A DNA stretch of 29,596 nt from a virus. The position numbers and the translations under genes were made by a program. The notes under the pieces were generated by a model. The model ran no database searches. It was given only the letters and a program-made list of their open reading frames with translations, and was not told where the DNA came from. Location of the stretch: the IMG/VR virus record IMGVR_UViG_3300025141_000517, positions 1-29,596 of that record; one strand, written 5' to 3'. Shown here one piece after another: positions 20,893 through 27,753 of the stretch (positions are counted from its first letter, which is position 1; every line of letters starts with the position of its first letter).

Positions 20893-20906
20893 CGACCCTC
20901 TCTCTT
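20872..20906 (-). terminator. Terminator of the leftward DNA-metabolism operon
   Basis: Minus-strand AAGAGAG (20906-20900) pairs with CTCTCTT (20884-20878) around a 15-nt loop and is followed by a run of eight T (20879-20872). It lies 47 nt after the stop of the gene at 20953. It should end the transcript while leaving the promoter nested in it free to act. Confidence 0.72.
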
Positions 20907-20907
20907 T

Positions 20908-20952
20908 AACCTAAAAACCTAAAACAAAGTTATGAATCCCTCACAACAATAA
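20908..20952 (+). other. Orphan leader motif with a six-codon frame
   Basis: On the plus strand AACCTAAAAACCTAAAACAA, then AGTTATG, is nearly the same as the junctions that precede genes in the right-end cluster (28231-28271). Here the ATG (20932) opens only MNPSQQ and stops at TAA 20950-20952, against the convergent gene at 20953. No plus-strand promoter is visible. It may be an empty cassette junction or a relic of a lost gene. Confidence 0.4.
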
Positions 20953-21387
20953 TCAAATATAAAACAATTTTCCTTTACTATAATCTAAAAACGTGACATA
21001 CTTATAAACAAATTTCTTTTTATTGAACTCTGTCGTTTCAGGCATCGTTCTCCATTGCCACTTATCTATCTTCATCTTGTTAAGATTAAAGACTAACGCT
21101 TTATTATCGCTGAAGAAATTGAAATATAAACCTTGGGCTGCTTTTTCATTCTTAGTCCTCCTTAATATCCTTTCGTACTTGTGCATCTCTAGGAGTAAGC
21201 CCTCAGCGTAATTCTCAATCGCATAATCTAAAGTGAAGTTGCGTTGCTTCATCTCGCAATAGAACTTTCTATTATCCCACTCGTAAGTGAAATCCCAAAA
21301 AGCTGTTTCGCTCTTAGTCGGTTTACATTCAACATTATGCTTTGAAGCAAATTTTTCCAATAACTCAAGTTCCTTTTTATTCATCAT
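20953..21387 (-). CDS. Likely PD-(D/E)XK-type nuclease
   Basis: 144 residues. ETAFWDFTYEWDNRKFYCEMKQRN gives a D then an E-x-K about ten residues later (WDF...EMK), the core of the PD-(D/E)XK fold, followed by a long helix (YAEGLLLEMHKYERIL) and a strand (AQGLYFNFFSDNKALVFNL), the expected order after the catalytic strand. Family not assigned; catalytic identity is inferred from the motif. It is the last gene of the leftward operon before its terminator, ends in TGA, and its start overlaps the previous gene by 11 nt. Confidence 0.62.
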   Translation of the reverse strand: MMNKKELELLEKFASKHNVECKPTKSETAFWDFTYEWDNRKFYCEMKQRNFTLDYAIENYAEGLLLEMHKYERILRRTKNEKAAQGLYFNFFSDNKALVFNLNKMKIDKWQWRTMPETTEFNKKKFVYKYVTFLDYSKGKLFYI

Positions 21388-21721
21388 TATTTAATTTAGT
21401 TAATAAATCCAACTCGTACTTCAACTCTATAACCGCATTAGCCATCTCTAATTCATTCGCTTGGGCTAACACCTTTTCTCGCTTAAATTGCATCATCATA
21501 AAGTAAACCCAAGTAAACGCTTGGCTACTCTCTTCAAATACCTCTAATCGCTTCTTCATCTTATCAGCTTGTGGGTGGTTAGAATAACTCACGTACTGGT
21601 CACGCATCTTCGCTAACTCTAACTGATGCGATATAAACTTATCCATACTACCCATCTCGTCTAGGTTCGGGTCGCAATCTCTTAATAATTGGATTGACTT
21701 CATTGTAATTTCATCAGACAT
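21377..21721 (-). CDS. Hypothetical 114-residue helical protein
   Basis: MSDEITMKSIQLLRDCDPN begins an almost wholly helical, charged protein with a methionine/phenylalanine-rich centre (FTWVYFMMMQFKREK) and a C-terminal coiled-coil-like stretch (NELEMANAVIELKYELDLL). No motif recognised. It lies between the GNAT-like gene and the PD-(D/E)XK gene and overlaps the latter, so it may be a partner of either. Function unknown. Confidence 0.65.
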   Translation of the reverse strand: MSDEITMKSIQLLRDCDPNLDEMGSMDKFISHQLELAKMRDQYVSYSNHPQADKMKKRLEVFEESSQAFTWVYFMMMQFKREKVLAQANELEMANAVIELKYELDLLTKLNNDE

Positions 21722-21731
21722 AATTTGTATT

Positions 21732-22274
21732 CTAAGGTTGTTTAAAAAGTGAATTTACATATTTTATATAATAATGAAGAGGTCTTTTTGATTTACTTTC
21801 CTTTTGATTTAACCAAGTGCTTGTAGTTGTAGCTGCTATATTATAACCACACCCTTTCCAAAATAAGTTACTCTCTAAGTCTACAGCTACTCTCGCTGTA
21901 ACAGCAGTTTTACCTAAATCTTTACATATATTTTCAGCATAATCCAGCATCATTTTTGCTCTATGCCATCGCCTTGCATCGTTTTGTATTACTATTTGTT
22001 GAATGTGTAAATCTTGTTTTGCGTATGTTACATAACAAAAACCTGTTCGTTCACCATTATCAATAGTTATAAGTATTTTTGAATATTTCCATCTATCCCT
22101 ATTAGCTACCCTTCGCTTTTCTATAACACTTTCATAAACAGCTTTAGGTATAAACCCTAGTGCTTTTCCTTCCTTTTTTCTTAAAGAGTCAATAAATAAA
22201 AAATCACCTTCTTTAGCTTCTACTAAGTAAGTCATAGTCCCATCAATCATTTTAAAGTCTAATACCTTATCCAT
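21732..22274 (-). CDS. GNAT-fold acyltransferase-like protein
   Basis: 180 residues. The C-terminal 110 follow the GNAT order: strand ILITIDNGERTGFCYVTYA, strand LHIQQIVIQ, helix RRWHRAKMMLDYAENICKDLG, strand TAVTARVAVDLESNLFWKGCGY. In the acetyl-CoA loop the usual R/Q-x-x-G-x-G/A is RRWHRA, with His in place of the first Gly, so the donor may be unusual. ESNLFWKGCGY is the typical late GNAT segment. The gene starts 2 nt after the Mom-family gene; the two probably act together in DNA modification. Acceptor substrate cannot be seen. Confidence 0.8.
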   Translation of the reverse strand: MDKVLDFKMIDGTMTYLVEAKEGDFLFIDSLRKKEGKALGFIPKAVYESVIEKRRVANRDRWKYSKILITIDNGERTGFCYVTYAKQDLHIQQIVIQNDARRWHRAKMMLDYAENICKDLGKTAVTARVAVDLESNLFWKGCGYNIAATTTSTWLNQKESKSKRPLHYYIKYVNSLFKQP

Positions 22275-22276
22275 AA

Positions 22277-22924
22277 TTAAATATTTTTAGGATATGGCTT
22301 TAATTCGTATTTAAGCTTACTTAATAACTCTTTTTTTCTTCTTCTATTTGCGTTTATAAATAAATATCTATGTTTTCTAGGTCTATCAACAGATTTAAAT
22401 TTATCACCATACTTAGCTTTTAATTCCTTAGAGGTGTATTTATCAGCAATAGTTTGACAATGCTTATCTACGCCCTCAATAACCCAATTAGTTCTTTTAG
22501 CACTTAATCCTGTATATAACCAGTTAGTGGCTTGGTAAACCACACCTAAATGACCTTGTTGAATTTCAGCGTAACTTACAATTATCTCCTTACTAACTAA
22601 CTTTAAAGTATTACCTATAAGGTAGCTCTCTGTATTTTTAGGAGTATCATCTTCAATCCACAACCTATTTAACTCAATTACATTAAAAGACTCTTCAATT
22701 CCGCATATACCTTTTCTTAAACTACTACTACTAGGAGTCCCATATATAACACAACCTACTATTCTTTCTTTACTAAATAAATCTGAATTAATTTCAGTTT
22801 TTTCAAAAAGACCAAACGCTTGAGAGCAGGGACATTTCCTGTGTAGGTAGTGATTATTTACAACTAAATCCATAGCATCCTTATAGCTTATAGGTTTTAT
22901 AGTGTATTTATCTTTTAAACCCAT
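22277..22924 (-). CDS. Mom-family DNA modification protein
   Basis: 215 residues. Landmarks are VVNNHYLHRKCP near 21-32, IVGCVIYGTPSS, the block VIELNRLWIEDDTPKNTESY (82-101), IVSYAE (115-120) and GHLGVVYQATNW (124-135). These match the GNAT-like Mom family, whose Mu member converts adenine in DNA to a carbamoylmethyl form that blocks restriction enzymes. A basic tail (RRRKKELLSKLKYELK) fits DNA binding. Its neighbour at 21732 is a second GNAT-fold protein. No separate com-type translational activator was recognised. Confidence 0.85.
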   Translation of the reverse strand: MGLKDKYTIKPISYKDAMDLVVNNHYLHRKCPCSQAFGLFEKTEINSDLFSKERIVGCVIYGTPSSSSLRKGICGIEESFNVIELNRLWIEDDTPKNTESYLIGNTLKLVSKEIIVSYAEIQQGHLGVVYQATNWLYTGLSAKRTNWVIEGVDKHCQTIADKYTSKELKAKYGDKFKSVDRPRKHRYLFINANRRRKKELLSKLKYELKPYPKNI

Positions 22925-22926
22925 AT

Positions 22927-23859
22927 CTAAAATACATTACTAGGTTTAACTCTATTATCGGCAACTTGAATCGGGTCTACTAGACTACCGTTCTCGTTAA
23001 GGTATTGGAATCTTCTCTTTTGGTACGAGTAGAATAGACAAATCGGGTCTAATTCAGGTGTAGGTACTCCGACTAACTTTTGAAATTTCACCTTCTGAAT
23101 ATGTATCTCAGTCACGTTCCACTTCTCACTCTGAGGATTACGATGGAACACGATAAAGTTGTCTGCTCTGTTACCGAACATAGCCCCGTACTCTACATCA
23201 GACATATTAGGTGCTGGTCTAGTACCATCATCGTTTCGCCTTCTGTTAGCTGCTGTTCCTGGGTGGACCACAAGATAGAATGATACTTTATGTCTTTTAA
23301 TAAATCTCCTTATGTTACTTAAAGCATCGTAATAGTAATCATACTTAGATTGCTTCTCTTGCGCTCTTAAATCATTTAAAGGGTCTACAGATACTCCATC
23401 TACCTTTACCACTTGCATATACTCTTCAAACGCCCCTAAGACATCTTCTACAGTTGGAGTTTCGTCAAACGTAAGTACGGTAAAGTGTTCGTAAGCCCAA
23501 TCTATCGCTCTAAGATATTCTTGTTGGTCGATTCTATCCGAGAAATCTTTATCGGCTGTTTTACCGCAATACATCTCAGCAATATCTATCATCAAGTCAC
23601 CTACAGGTTCGTTCTCAGGACAGTACATAAGCCACTTCCAATCGTACAACTTAGCCGACATTATCATTAGAAAAAGTTGAGAAGTTGTTTTACCGATATT
23701 AGCAAAACCAGTCATTATAGTAAGCTCACCTTTACGAAACGTATAGTGAGGGTCTAAGGGAGATATTCCCGATGTTTGACCTTTAGTGTACCCTTTAGTA
23801 TAAACCTTCTTACAATAGTCGTTTACCTCTTGTTTTGAGGTGATTCTATAGTTAGCCAT
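22927..23859 (-). CDS. Replicative DNA helicase, DnaB/RecA-like core only
   Basis: 310 residues. Walker A is GFANIGKT (51-58), preceded by the DnaB-type GELTIMTG. YCPENEP, a Walker B-like segment (VVKVDGVSVDPLNDL), a YLVVHPG strand with the sensor His, and FGNRADNFIVFHRNP follow in helicase order. There is no N-terminal primase or DnaB interaction domain, so loading must come from a partner, presumably the winged-helix protein encoded immediately upstream. No primase is recognisable in the window. The gene ends 2 nt before the Mom-family gene. Confidence 0.88.
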   Translation of the reverse strand: MANYRITSKQEVNDYCKKVYTKGYTKGQTSGISPLDPHYTFRKGELTIMTGFANIGKTTSQLFLMIMSAKLYDWKWLMYCPENEPVGDLMIDIAEMYCGKTADKDFSDRIDQQEYLRAIDWAYEHFTVLTFDETPTVEDVLGAFEEYMQVVKVDGVSVDPLNDLRAQEKQSKYDYYYDALSNIRRFIKRHKVSFYLVVHPGTAANRRRNDDGTRPAPNMSDVEYGAMFGNRADNFIVFHRNPQSEKWNVTEIHIQKVKFQKLVGVPTPELDPICLFYSYQKRRFQYLNENGSLVDPIQVADNRVKPSNVF

Positions 23860-23865
23860 ATCTCC

Positions 23866-24510
23866 TTAACTTTTCATTGCGTTAAGCTGACCACCTAAGT
23901 AATCCGAATCAGGCTTATTTGTTTTATTCCTAGAAATCCATCCCGAAGCCGACATCTTCCAGTTTTTCATCTTCGTTTTACCAACTTTCCATCCTTTAGA
24001 TTCATAGAAGTAGTAAAACTTTTCACCTTCATTCTTATTGCTACCTTTCTCTTTGAAGTAGTCTATAGCTTCGGTGATGGTTCTAGGTTTACCAATAGAG
24101 GTATCATCTTTTTGCTCTTGAGTATCTTCTAGTAGTTCAAGCTGTGGCTTCACATCATCTACCCAAGTAATATTGTTTTTAGTTAGTACAGATAGTATAG
24201 ATTTATGGACTCTGTTATTTACGTTTAACTTTCCTCCGTACTGAAACGAAATGAATCCAGTTAAATACCATCTACCGTTCTCTAACTCTATTATACGAAT
24301 CTTATCTCCATTAACTATAGATAAGAAGTCTGTAATATCAATTCTATCACCTACAATAAGTTCAAACATTCTCTTATTAGGCTTGAATATACCAGCGTGG
24401 TCACAATTATCACAAATGTATATCCAAAATAATTTATGGGAATTAGTTAGGTCTAAAAACCAATCTTCATTCCACTTAGCTGTGTCGGTAAATCTCTTTG
24501 CCATCGTCAT
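23866..24510 (-). CDS. Phage replication protein with N-terminal winged helix
   Basis: 214 residues. The N-terminus (MAKRFTDTAKWNEDWFLDL, then SHKLFWIYICDNCDHAGIF and RMFELIVGDRID) is the conserved start of phage replisome-organiser / O-like proteins with a winged helix, ending near residue 110. The linker is acidic (LELLEDTQEQKDDTS) and a C-terminal block (FYYFYESKGWKVGKTKMKNW, SASGWISRNK) resembles the region that binds the helicase. It would recognise the origin and load the helicase encoded next. ATG at 24504 is a possible start two codons in. A leader with (AACCT)-type repeats precedes it. Confidence 0.82.
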   Translation of the reverse strand: MTMAKRFTDTAKWNEDWFLDLTNSHKLFWIYICDNCDHAGIFKPNKRMFELIVGDRIDITDFLSIVNGDKIRIIELENGRWYLTGFISFQYGGKLNVNNRVHKSILSVLTKNNITWVDDVKPQLELLEDTQEQKDDTSIGKPRTITEAIDYFKEKGSNKNEGEKFYYFYESKGWKVGKTKMKNWKMSASGWISRNKTNKPDSDYLGGQLNAMKS

Positions 24511-24539
24511 ATTATTATTTTAGGTTAGGTTAGGTTTGG

Positions 24540-24563
24540 AAAAAAGGTGGGGAGTTACCCCCA
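24540..24563 (-). terminator. Internal terminator after the SSB gene
   Basis: On the minus strand TGGGG-gtaact-CCCCA is followed by CC and six T (24545-24540), 6 nt after the SSB stop. It probably limits read-through into the helicase/modification half of the operon. No promoter consensus is seen between it and the ATG at 24510, so read-through or anti-termination would be needed. Confidence 0.72.
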
Positions 24564-24568
24564 TCTAA

Positions 24569-24931
24569 TTAGAATGGTAAATCGCTTGCTTTATGGAATC
24601 CATCATCAGGTTTATCTGAAGTTGTTTCCGCTTTCTTTTCACCACCACTTGTAAAAATCTTCCAAGCTTGAAGGTCGGTATAGTACTTCCCATTATACTC
24701 TCTTGATTCTACATTAAAGCTAACATCAACGTCTTGACCGACCTTGTTAAACTTTAATAGGTTGTCTACCTTTTCTTCTCCGAATACGGTGAAGTAAACA
24801 CTCTTAGGGTACTCCCCTTTAGTTTCTACTACAAATCCACACTTCTTCCAAGTGTTACCTGTACTCTTTGCTGTTCCAGTTTGTACATCACTAATTACCG
24901 TGATAGTACCATTTAATTCTAAGTTACTCAT
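24569..24931 (-). CDS. ssb: Single-stranded DNA-binding protein (DUF3127-like)
   Basis: 120 residues. GTITVISDVQTGTAKSTGNTW begins an OB-fold region; KKCGFVVETKGEYPKSVYFTV, DVSFNVESREYNGKYYTDLQAW are the DUF3127 landmarks (split over strands). The C-terminus DDGFHKASDLPF mimics the acidic DxPF tail of bacterial SSBs that recruits repair and replication partners. It lies after an unknown 79-residue gene and before an internal terminator, which would let it be made in excess over the genes downstream. Confidence 0.87.
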   Translation of the reverse strand: MSNLELNGTITVISDVQTGTAKSTGNTWKKCGFVVETKGEYPKSVYFTVFGEEKVDNLLKFNKVGQDVDVSFNVESREYNGKYYTDLQAWKIFTSGGEKKAETTSDKPDDGFHKASDLPF

Positions 24932-25167
24932 ATTTCTCGTTTTTGTTTATTATACTCTTTTACAATGTCTTTAACAAATTTAGCAAATTTTTCCGTACTA
25001 AACATCTCATTTACAATTATTTCTTTTAAAATGTCTCCTTCGGTCTTTACATTTGCCCTACTCACGTAGTTATCACTAAGACCTTTAAACTCAGCAGAAA
25101 TAACAATATACTCGTCACAACTCTCAGCTATCTCTTCGTGTGCTACATCTATTCTATCTATTTTCAT
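24928..25167 (-). CDS. Hypothetical 79-residue protein
   Basis: MKIDRIDVAHEEIAESCDEY begins a small acidic alpha/beta protein ending in a helix (FAKFVKDIVKEYNKQKREI). No motif recognised. It overlaps its neighbours on both sides: its start lies inside the DnaA-like gene (14 nt) and its TGA stop forms ATGA with the SSB start, so it is translationally coupled to SSB. Probably a small replication or recombination accessory protein by context only. Confidence 0.62.
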   Translation of the reverse strand: MKIDRIDVAHEEIAESCDEYIVISAEFKGLSDNYVSRANVKTEGDILKEIIVNEMFSTEKFAKFVKDIVKEYNKQKREI

Positions 25168-25588
25168 AAGCCTGATTGATTTTAATTAGTTCGTAAATTA
25201 AGTCAATTTGTTTTGCTGGAATCATCTCTGAGCAAATGATGTTACTAATATTAGAACGTAAAGCTTCGCTCTTATCTATTTTCTCAGAGCCTAATATAAT
25301 TCTATTCATAGCAGCAAAATCTACATCTACATCCGCCATATTCATAAATGTTTTCTTAGAGTGTAGCACGTTAGAGTGGTCGCAATTAGTTAAACCACCT
25401 ATCTGAGCTAAGGTTAATTCCTTGTCTAAAGATAACATATATCGTATAGAGTGTTTAGCGTTCATTCTCTCTCGCTTTCTATTCTTATCGAAAACAGTAT
25501 CTTGGTCTACTCCCCAAAAATCACAACAAATCTTCTTAGCGTTGTCTAACTTCTTCTTGGCAAAAAAACTTCTAGTAACTTGTCTCAT
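25154..25588 (-). CDS. Stand-alone DnaA domain IV-like DNA-binding protein
   Basis: 144 residues without an ATPase domain. Residues about 44-80 (AKHSIRYMLSLDKELTLAQIGG, then TNCDHSNVLHSKK) follow the DnaA C-terminal helix-turn-helix: the RxxxMYLxR helix, LTxxxIGxxxG and the box-reading DHSTVLHAxxK, here CDHSNVLHSKK at 69-79. DnaA uses this segment to bind DnaA boxes. The rest of the protein is helical and unassigned. A DnaA-like box reader without ATPase could mark the phage origin or compete with host DnaA. No clear TTATCCACA boxes were found in the window. Confidence 0.75.
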   Translation of the reverse strand: MRQVTRSFFAKKKLDNAKKICCDFWGVDQDTVFDKNRKRERMNAKHSIRYMLSLDKELTLAQIGGLTNCDHSNVLHSKKTFMNMADVDVDFAAMNRIILGSEKIDKSEALRSNISNIICSEMIPAKQIDLIYELIKINQAYENR

Positions 25589-26361
25589 AATTCTTCGTGT
25601 ATTACGTGATTATTAGCTTCAATAGCCGACTCACAATATTTCTTTTTATTTTCTAATAATTCAATATACTCTTGTCTACCTTGGTCGATGAAATTCTCTG
25701 AACATCGGAAGATACCTATCTGATGCGGTGCGTTAGATTCTATTACAATAAACACAAACTCTTTCGCATTAAACCCATCAAGATAAAACGCTGCTTGGCG
25801 ATGATAAGCGTACCTGTAAGCACTCTTCTTAAAATCTACTACATCTTTACCAGTAGTTTTAATATCGACTAGCATATCGCCTCCATCAATAACTATATCC
25901 GCTTTACCTTTACACTTACTCATTGTGTTAAAGTCTATCCAAGTCTTAGGAACTTCCGTTTCGCAATTATCTAGTATCGCTTTAACTTCAGGACAATCGT
26001 TTAACTTTCTCTTTAACTTTAAAGCTAACTCGTATTGCTCCATTGTCATAAGGTACTTTCTACCTTCTTTACAATCTAAGTCTAATCGCTTCTTCCACTC
26101 CTTATTCATCTTGGATGTCATTCCTTTTTCCTTTTCAGGTCTATCTTCAGGATTAAACACCACAAAGTTTTCAGAATACTTCTCAGGCTCTAATATCAAA
26201 GTGTGGACTAAAGCACCAAACCTTAAAGCTGGACCATCTATCTTCCCTCCGTTACGCATCTTCCAATAGTATGAAGGAGAACGCTTAACGTACCCTAACT
26301 GAGAATTGGTCGTGTACTCCCAATCTCCGTAGTAGTCGCTGTCATTGTTAAAATTCTTCAT
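25585..26361 (-). CDS. RecE-like PD-(D/E)XK exonuclease
   Basis: 258 residues. The N-terminal SPSYYWKM and ALRFGALVHTLILEPE (GxxxH, about 46-60) match the RecE/exonuclease VIII family, where His and nearby residues begin the active site. The core is KGKADIVIDGGDMLVDIKTT (D155, D166-x-K168), followed by YAYHRQAAFYLDGF with the Q-x-x-x-Y motif. It would resect double-stranded ends for recombination together with SSB; no single-strand annealing protein is recognisable in the window, but the 162-residue gene upstream is in the place where one is often found. Its TGA stop overlaps the next ATG. Confidence 0.86.
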   Translation of the reverse strand: MKNFNNDSDYYGDWEYTTNSQLGYVKRSPSYYWKMRNGGKIDGPALRFGALVHTLILEPEKYSENFVVFNPEDRPEKEKGMTSKMNKEWKKRLDLDCKEGRKYLMTMEQYELALKLKRKLNDCPEVKAILDNCETEVPKTWIDFNTMSKCKGKADIVIDGGDMLVDIKTTGKDVVDFKKSAYRYAYHRQAAFYLDGFNAKEFVFIVIESNAPHQIGIFRCSENFIDQGRQEYIELLENKKKYCESAIEANNHVIHEEL

Positions 26362-26518
26362 CTTTTCCTATGTCTTTTAAATCTATTTGAGCGATTGATT
26401 TTAAAGCCCAACCAAATCCTTTTAAAACTAATGCTAGTATGTGAAACCAATAAACAAACCATATAAAGTTAGGCGTGTTAGCATTAGATAATATCCAATA
26501 TAAGATAATCTCTATCAT
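26348..26518 (-). CDS. 56-residue membrane protein within the recombination operon
   Basis: ATG at 26518 overlaps the TGA stop of the upstream gene (ATGA), and the frame runs to TAA at 26348, overlapping the exonuclease start by 14 nt. The product has two hydrophobic stretches (IIEI-like LYWILS near the start and FIWFVYWFHILALVLKGFGW at about 18-37) and a charged tail (QIDLKDIGKDEEF). The coupled ends at both sides argue that it is a real gene. Function unknown; possibly membrane-anchored, single span. Confidence 0.68.
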   Translation of the reverse strand: MIEIILYWILSNANTPNFIWFVYWFHILALVLKGFGWALKSIAQIDLKDIGKDEEF

Positions 26519-27003
26519 CCCTTAGCTTCTTTAAGTGCGTTCATAATAGCCATCTCCTGAGTGTTATTCATAGTGTACTTAGATACAGCTAATTCAACCT
26601 TCCCTACTTGACCTTGCTTAATAGCATCTAGCATAGCAGTTTCAACTTCCTTAGTCATCTTACTTTGGCTAGGCTTTTTATCTCTAATGCGGAGAGCATC
26701 GACTGTTTCACCAAAGGCTTTAACACCCTTCTCCACATATAAGGTAACTCTAACTCCTACCCAATCCTCTACTAATCCACTACCAGCAACCTTCTCGATT
26801 GCCTTAGCGTTAGTTCGATTGAGTATCATCGGCTTATCCATCTCGTTGTAGTACACAACAAAACAATCTTCCTTTCTTCCGTTCTGACCAGTTACCTTAG
26901 CCGAACCTACTCCTTTAATACTAACTACTACCTCTCGCTTTCCATCTAAGGAGTACGACCCTAGGTAATCGTAGTTAAACTGTTTCTTCCAATGTCCGTT
27001 CAT
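26515..27003 (-). CDS. Phage protein of the recombination region, beta-rich
   Basis: 162 residues. The pattern LGSYSLDGKREVVVSIKGVG, CFVVYYNEMDKPMILNRTNAK, GLVEDWVGVRVTLYVEKGVKA and FGETVDALRIRDKKP occurs in many phage genomes next to exonuclease and SSB genes, usually without an assigned function. The C-terminal 50 residues are helical. The context suggests a role in DNA recombination or replication. The leader ATTAAAACAAGTAAAGATTA before ATG is A-rich with no Shine-Dalgarno site. A 100-nt gap upstream has no visible promoter. Confidence 0.7.
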   Translation of the reverse strand: MNGHWKKQFNYDYLGSYSLDGKREVVVSIKGVGSAKVTGQNGRKEDCFVVYYNEMDKPMILNRTNAKAIEKVAGSGLVEDWVGVRVTLYVEKGVKAFGETVDALRIRDKKPSQSKMTKEVETAMLDAIKQGQVGKVELAVSKYTMNNTQEMAIMNALKEAKG

Positions 27004-27103
27004 AATCTTTACTTGTTTTAATTGTTAATAGGGTGGGGTGGTCTAATTTCTTGCGCACTCCCTCTCCCAAAATGGAACTTTCACTATTCACGCTCACTAT
27101 ATA

Positions 27104-27379
27104 CTAAGCTAATCCCACCATACGCTCATATAGGCTAGTGGTAATACAATCTATCATTTCTACAAAAGGTTTTGAACAATGAAACCTATCAGTAGTTTGA
27201 CCGTTTTGAAGAATTATATCATATCTAATTCTAGGTGGATTTTCCCCATCATACTCTTTTGGGAAATAAGCAAAATATATCTTTACATCGTATATCTTCT
27301 GCTCGTTATTCAAATTCCAACCTTTAATAAACATAGGTCGAATTGCTTTTCCTAATTGCTTTTCTGTTAGATTCATCAT
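27104..27379 (-). CDS. Hypothetical 91-residue protein, first gene of the leftward operon
   Basis: MMNLTEKQLGKAIRPMFIKG begins a small alpha/beta protein with a Tyr/Pro/Asp-rich centre (IYFAYFPKEYDGENPPRIRYD) and a C-terminal helix (FVEMIDCITTSLYERMVG). No motif recognised. It is directly after the promoter at 27403-27433 and so should be among the first genes expressed. ATG at 27376 is an equal alternative start. A 100-nt gap separates it from the next gene. Confidence 0.62.
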   Translation of the reverse strand: MMNLTEKQLGKAIRPMFIKGWNLNNEQKIYDVKIYFAYFPKEYDGENPPRIRYDIILQNGQTTDRFHCSKPFVEMIDCITTSLYERMVGLA

Positions 27380-27402
27380 AATAGTTTCGTTTTAGATTTC
27401 AA

Positions 27403-27433
27403 CAAATGTATAAAACTTATTTCAATTAAACAA
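27403..27433 (-). promoter_or_regulatory. Leftward early promoter
   Basis: On the minus strand TTG (27433-27431), 20 nt, then TACATTTG (27410-27403) fits the Bacteroidota consensus. The expected start is about 20 nt before the ATG at 27379, and the leader contains ATCTAAAACGAAACT, close to the leader motif seen elsewhere. It would drive the replication and modification genes. Confidence 0.68.
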
Positions 27434-27678
27434 GAACTAATTTGATTTTATTTAATTCGGATTGATTTATATAGCCCTAGATTTTTAAATATTTTAAGTA
27501 ATCCTTAAAAAAAGTACTAGCCACTCTCGATAAAAAAACCAAAAAAAACGTATATAGAAAAGTGTATATTTATTCAATAGGGGAGGGGTTTGAGTATGTC
27601 ATATTGACAATTCCTAATTTATTTTATACTTTTTTATTTTTATTTTCAAATTATTTTATTAGTCTGTGAGTGTGTTTG
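27434..27678. other. Divergent intergenic region, A+T rich
   Basis: Left part of the 457-nt gap between the leftward early operon and the rightward small-gene cluster. It holds A/T-rich DNA with runs such as GATAAAAAAACC and AAAAAAAACG, a GGGGAGGGG stretch near 27582, and a T-rich block (about 27619-27660) that should melt easily. No gene is visible. With the promoters and the repeat to its right it is the best place in the window for a replication origin, though no iterons or DnaA boxes are evident. Confidence 0.4.
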
Positions 27679-27719
27679 TACGCGTGTGCGCGTGTGCGCG
27701 TGTGCGCGTGTGTGTGTGT
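27679..27719. repeat. 41-nt alternating purine/pyrimidine (Z-DNA-prone) tract
   Basis: From 27679 every base alternates pyrimidine and purine: TACGCGTGTGCG, then an 8-bp unit (CGTGTGCG) repeated, ending in a run of TG. It is G+C rich in one of the most A+T-rich parts of the window. Such sequence readily adopts the Z form under negative supercoiling. It lies between the two divergent promoters. Confidence 0.8.
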
Positions 27720-27753
27720 TTGTATTACCTAGTATCAAATAAAACTTATTTAC

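Noticed and set aside
21630-22280. DnaA boxes (TTATCCATA sites)
   Set aside because: They coincide with Met-Asp-Lys codons in genes and differ from TTATCCACA; no cluster is seen in non-coding DNA.
24508-24536. Telomere-like TTAGGT repeats
   Set aside because: Only three units, internal, and explained as repeats of the AACCT leader on the minus strand.
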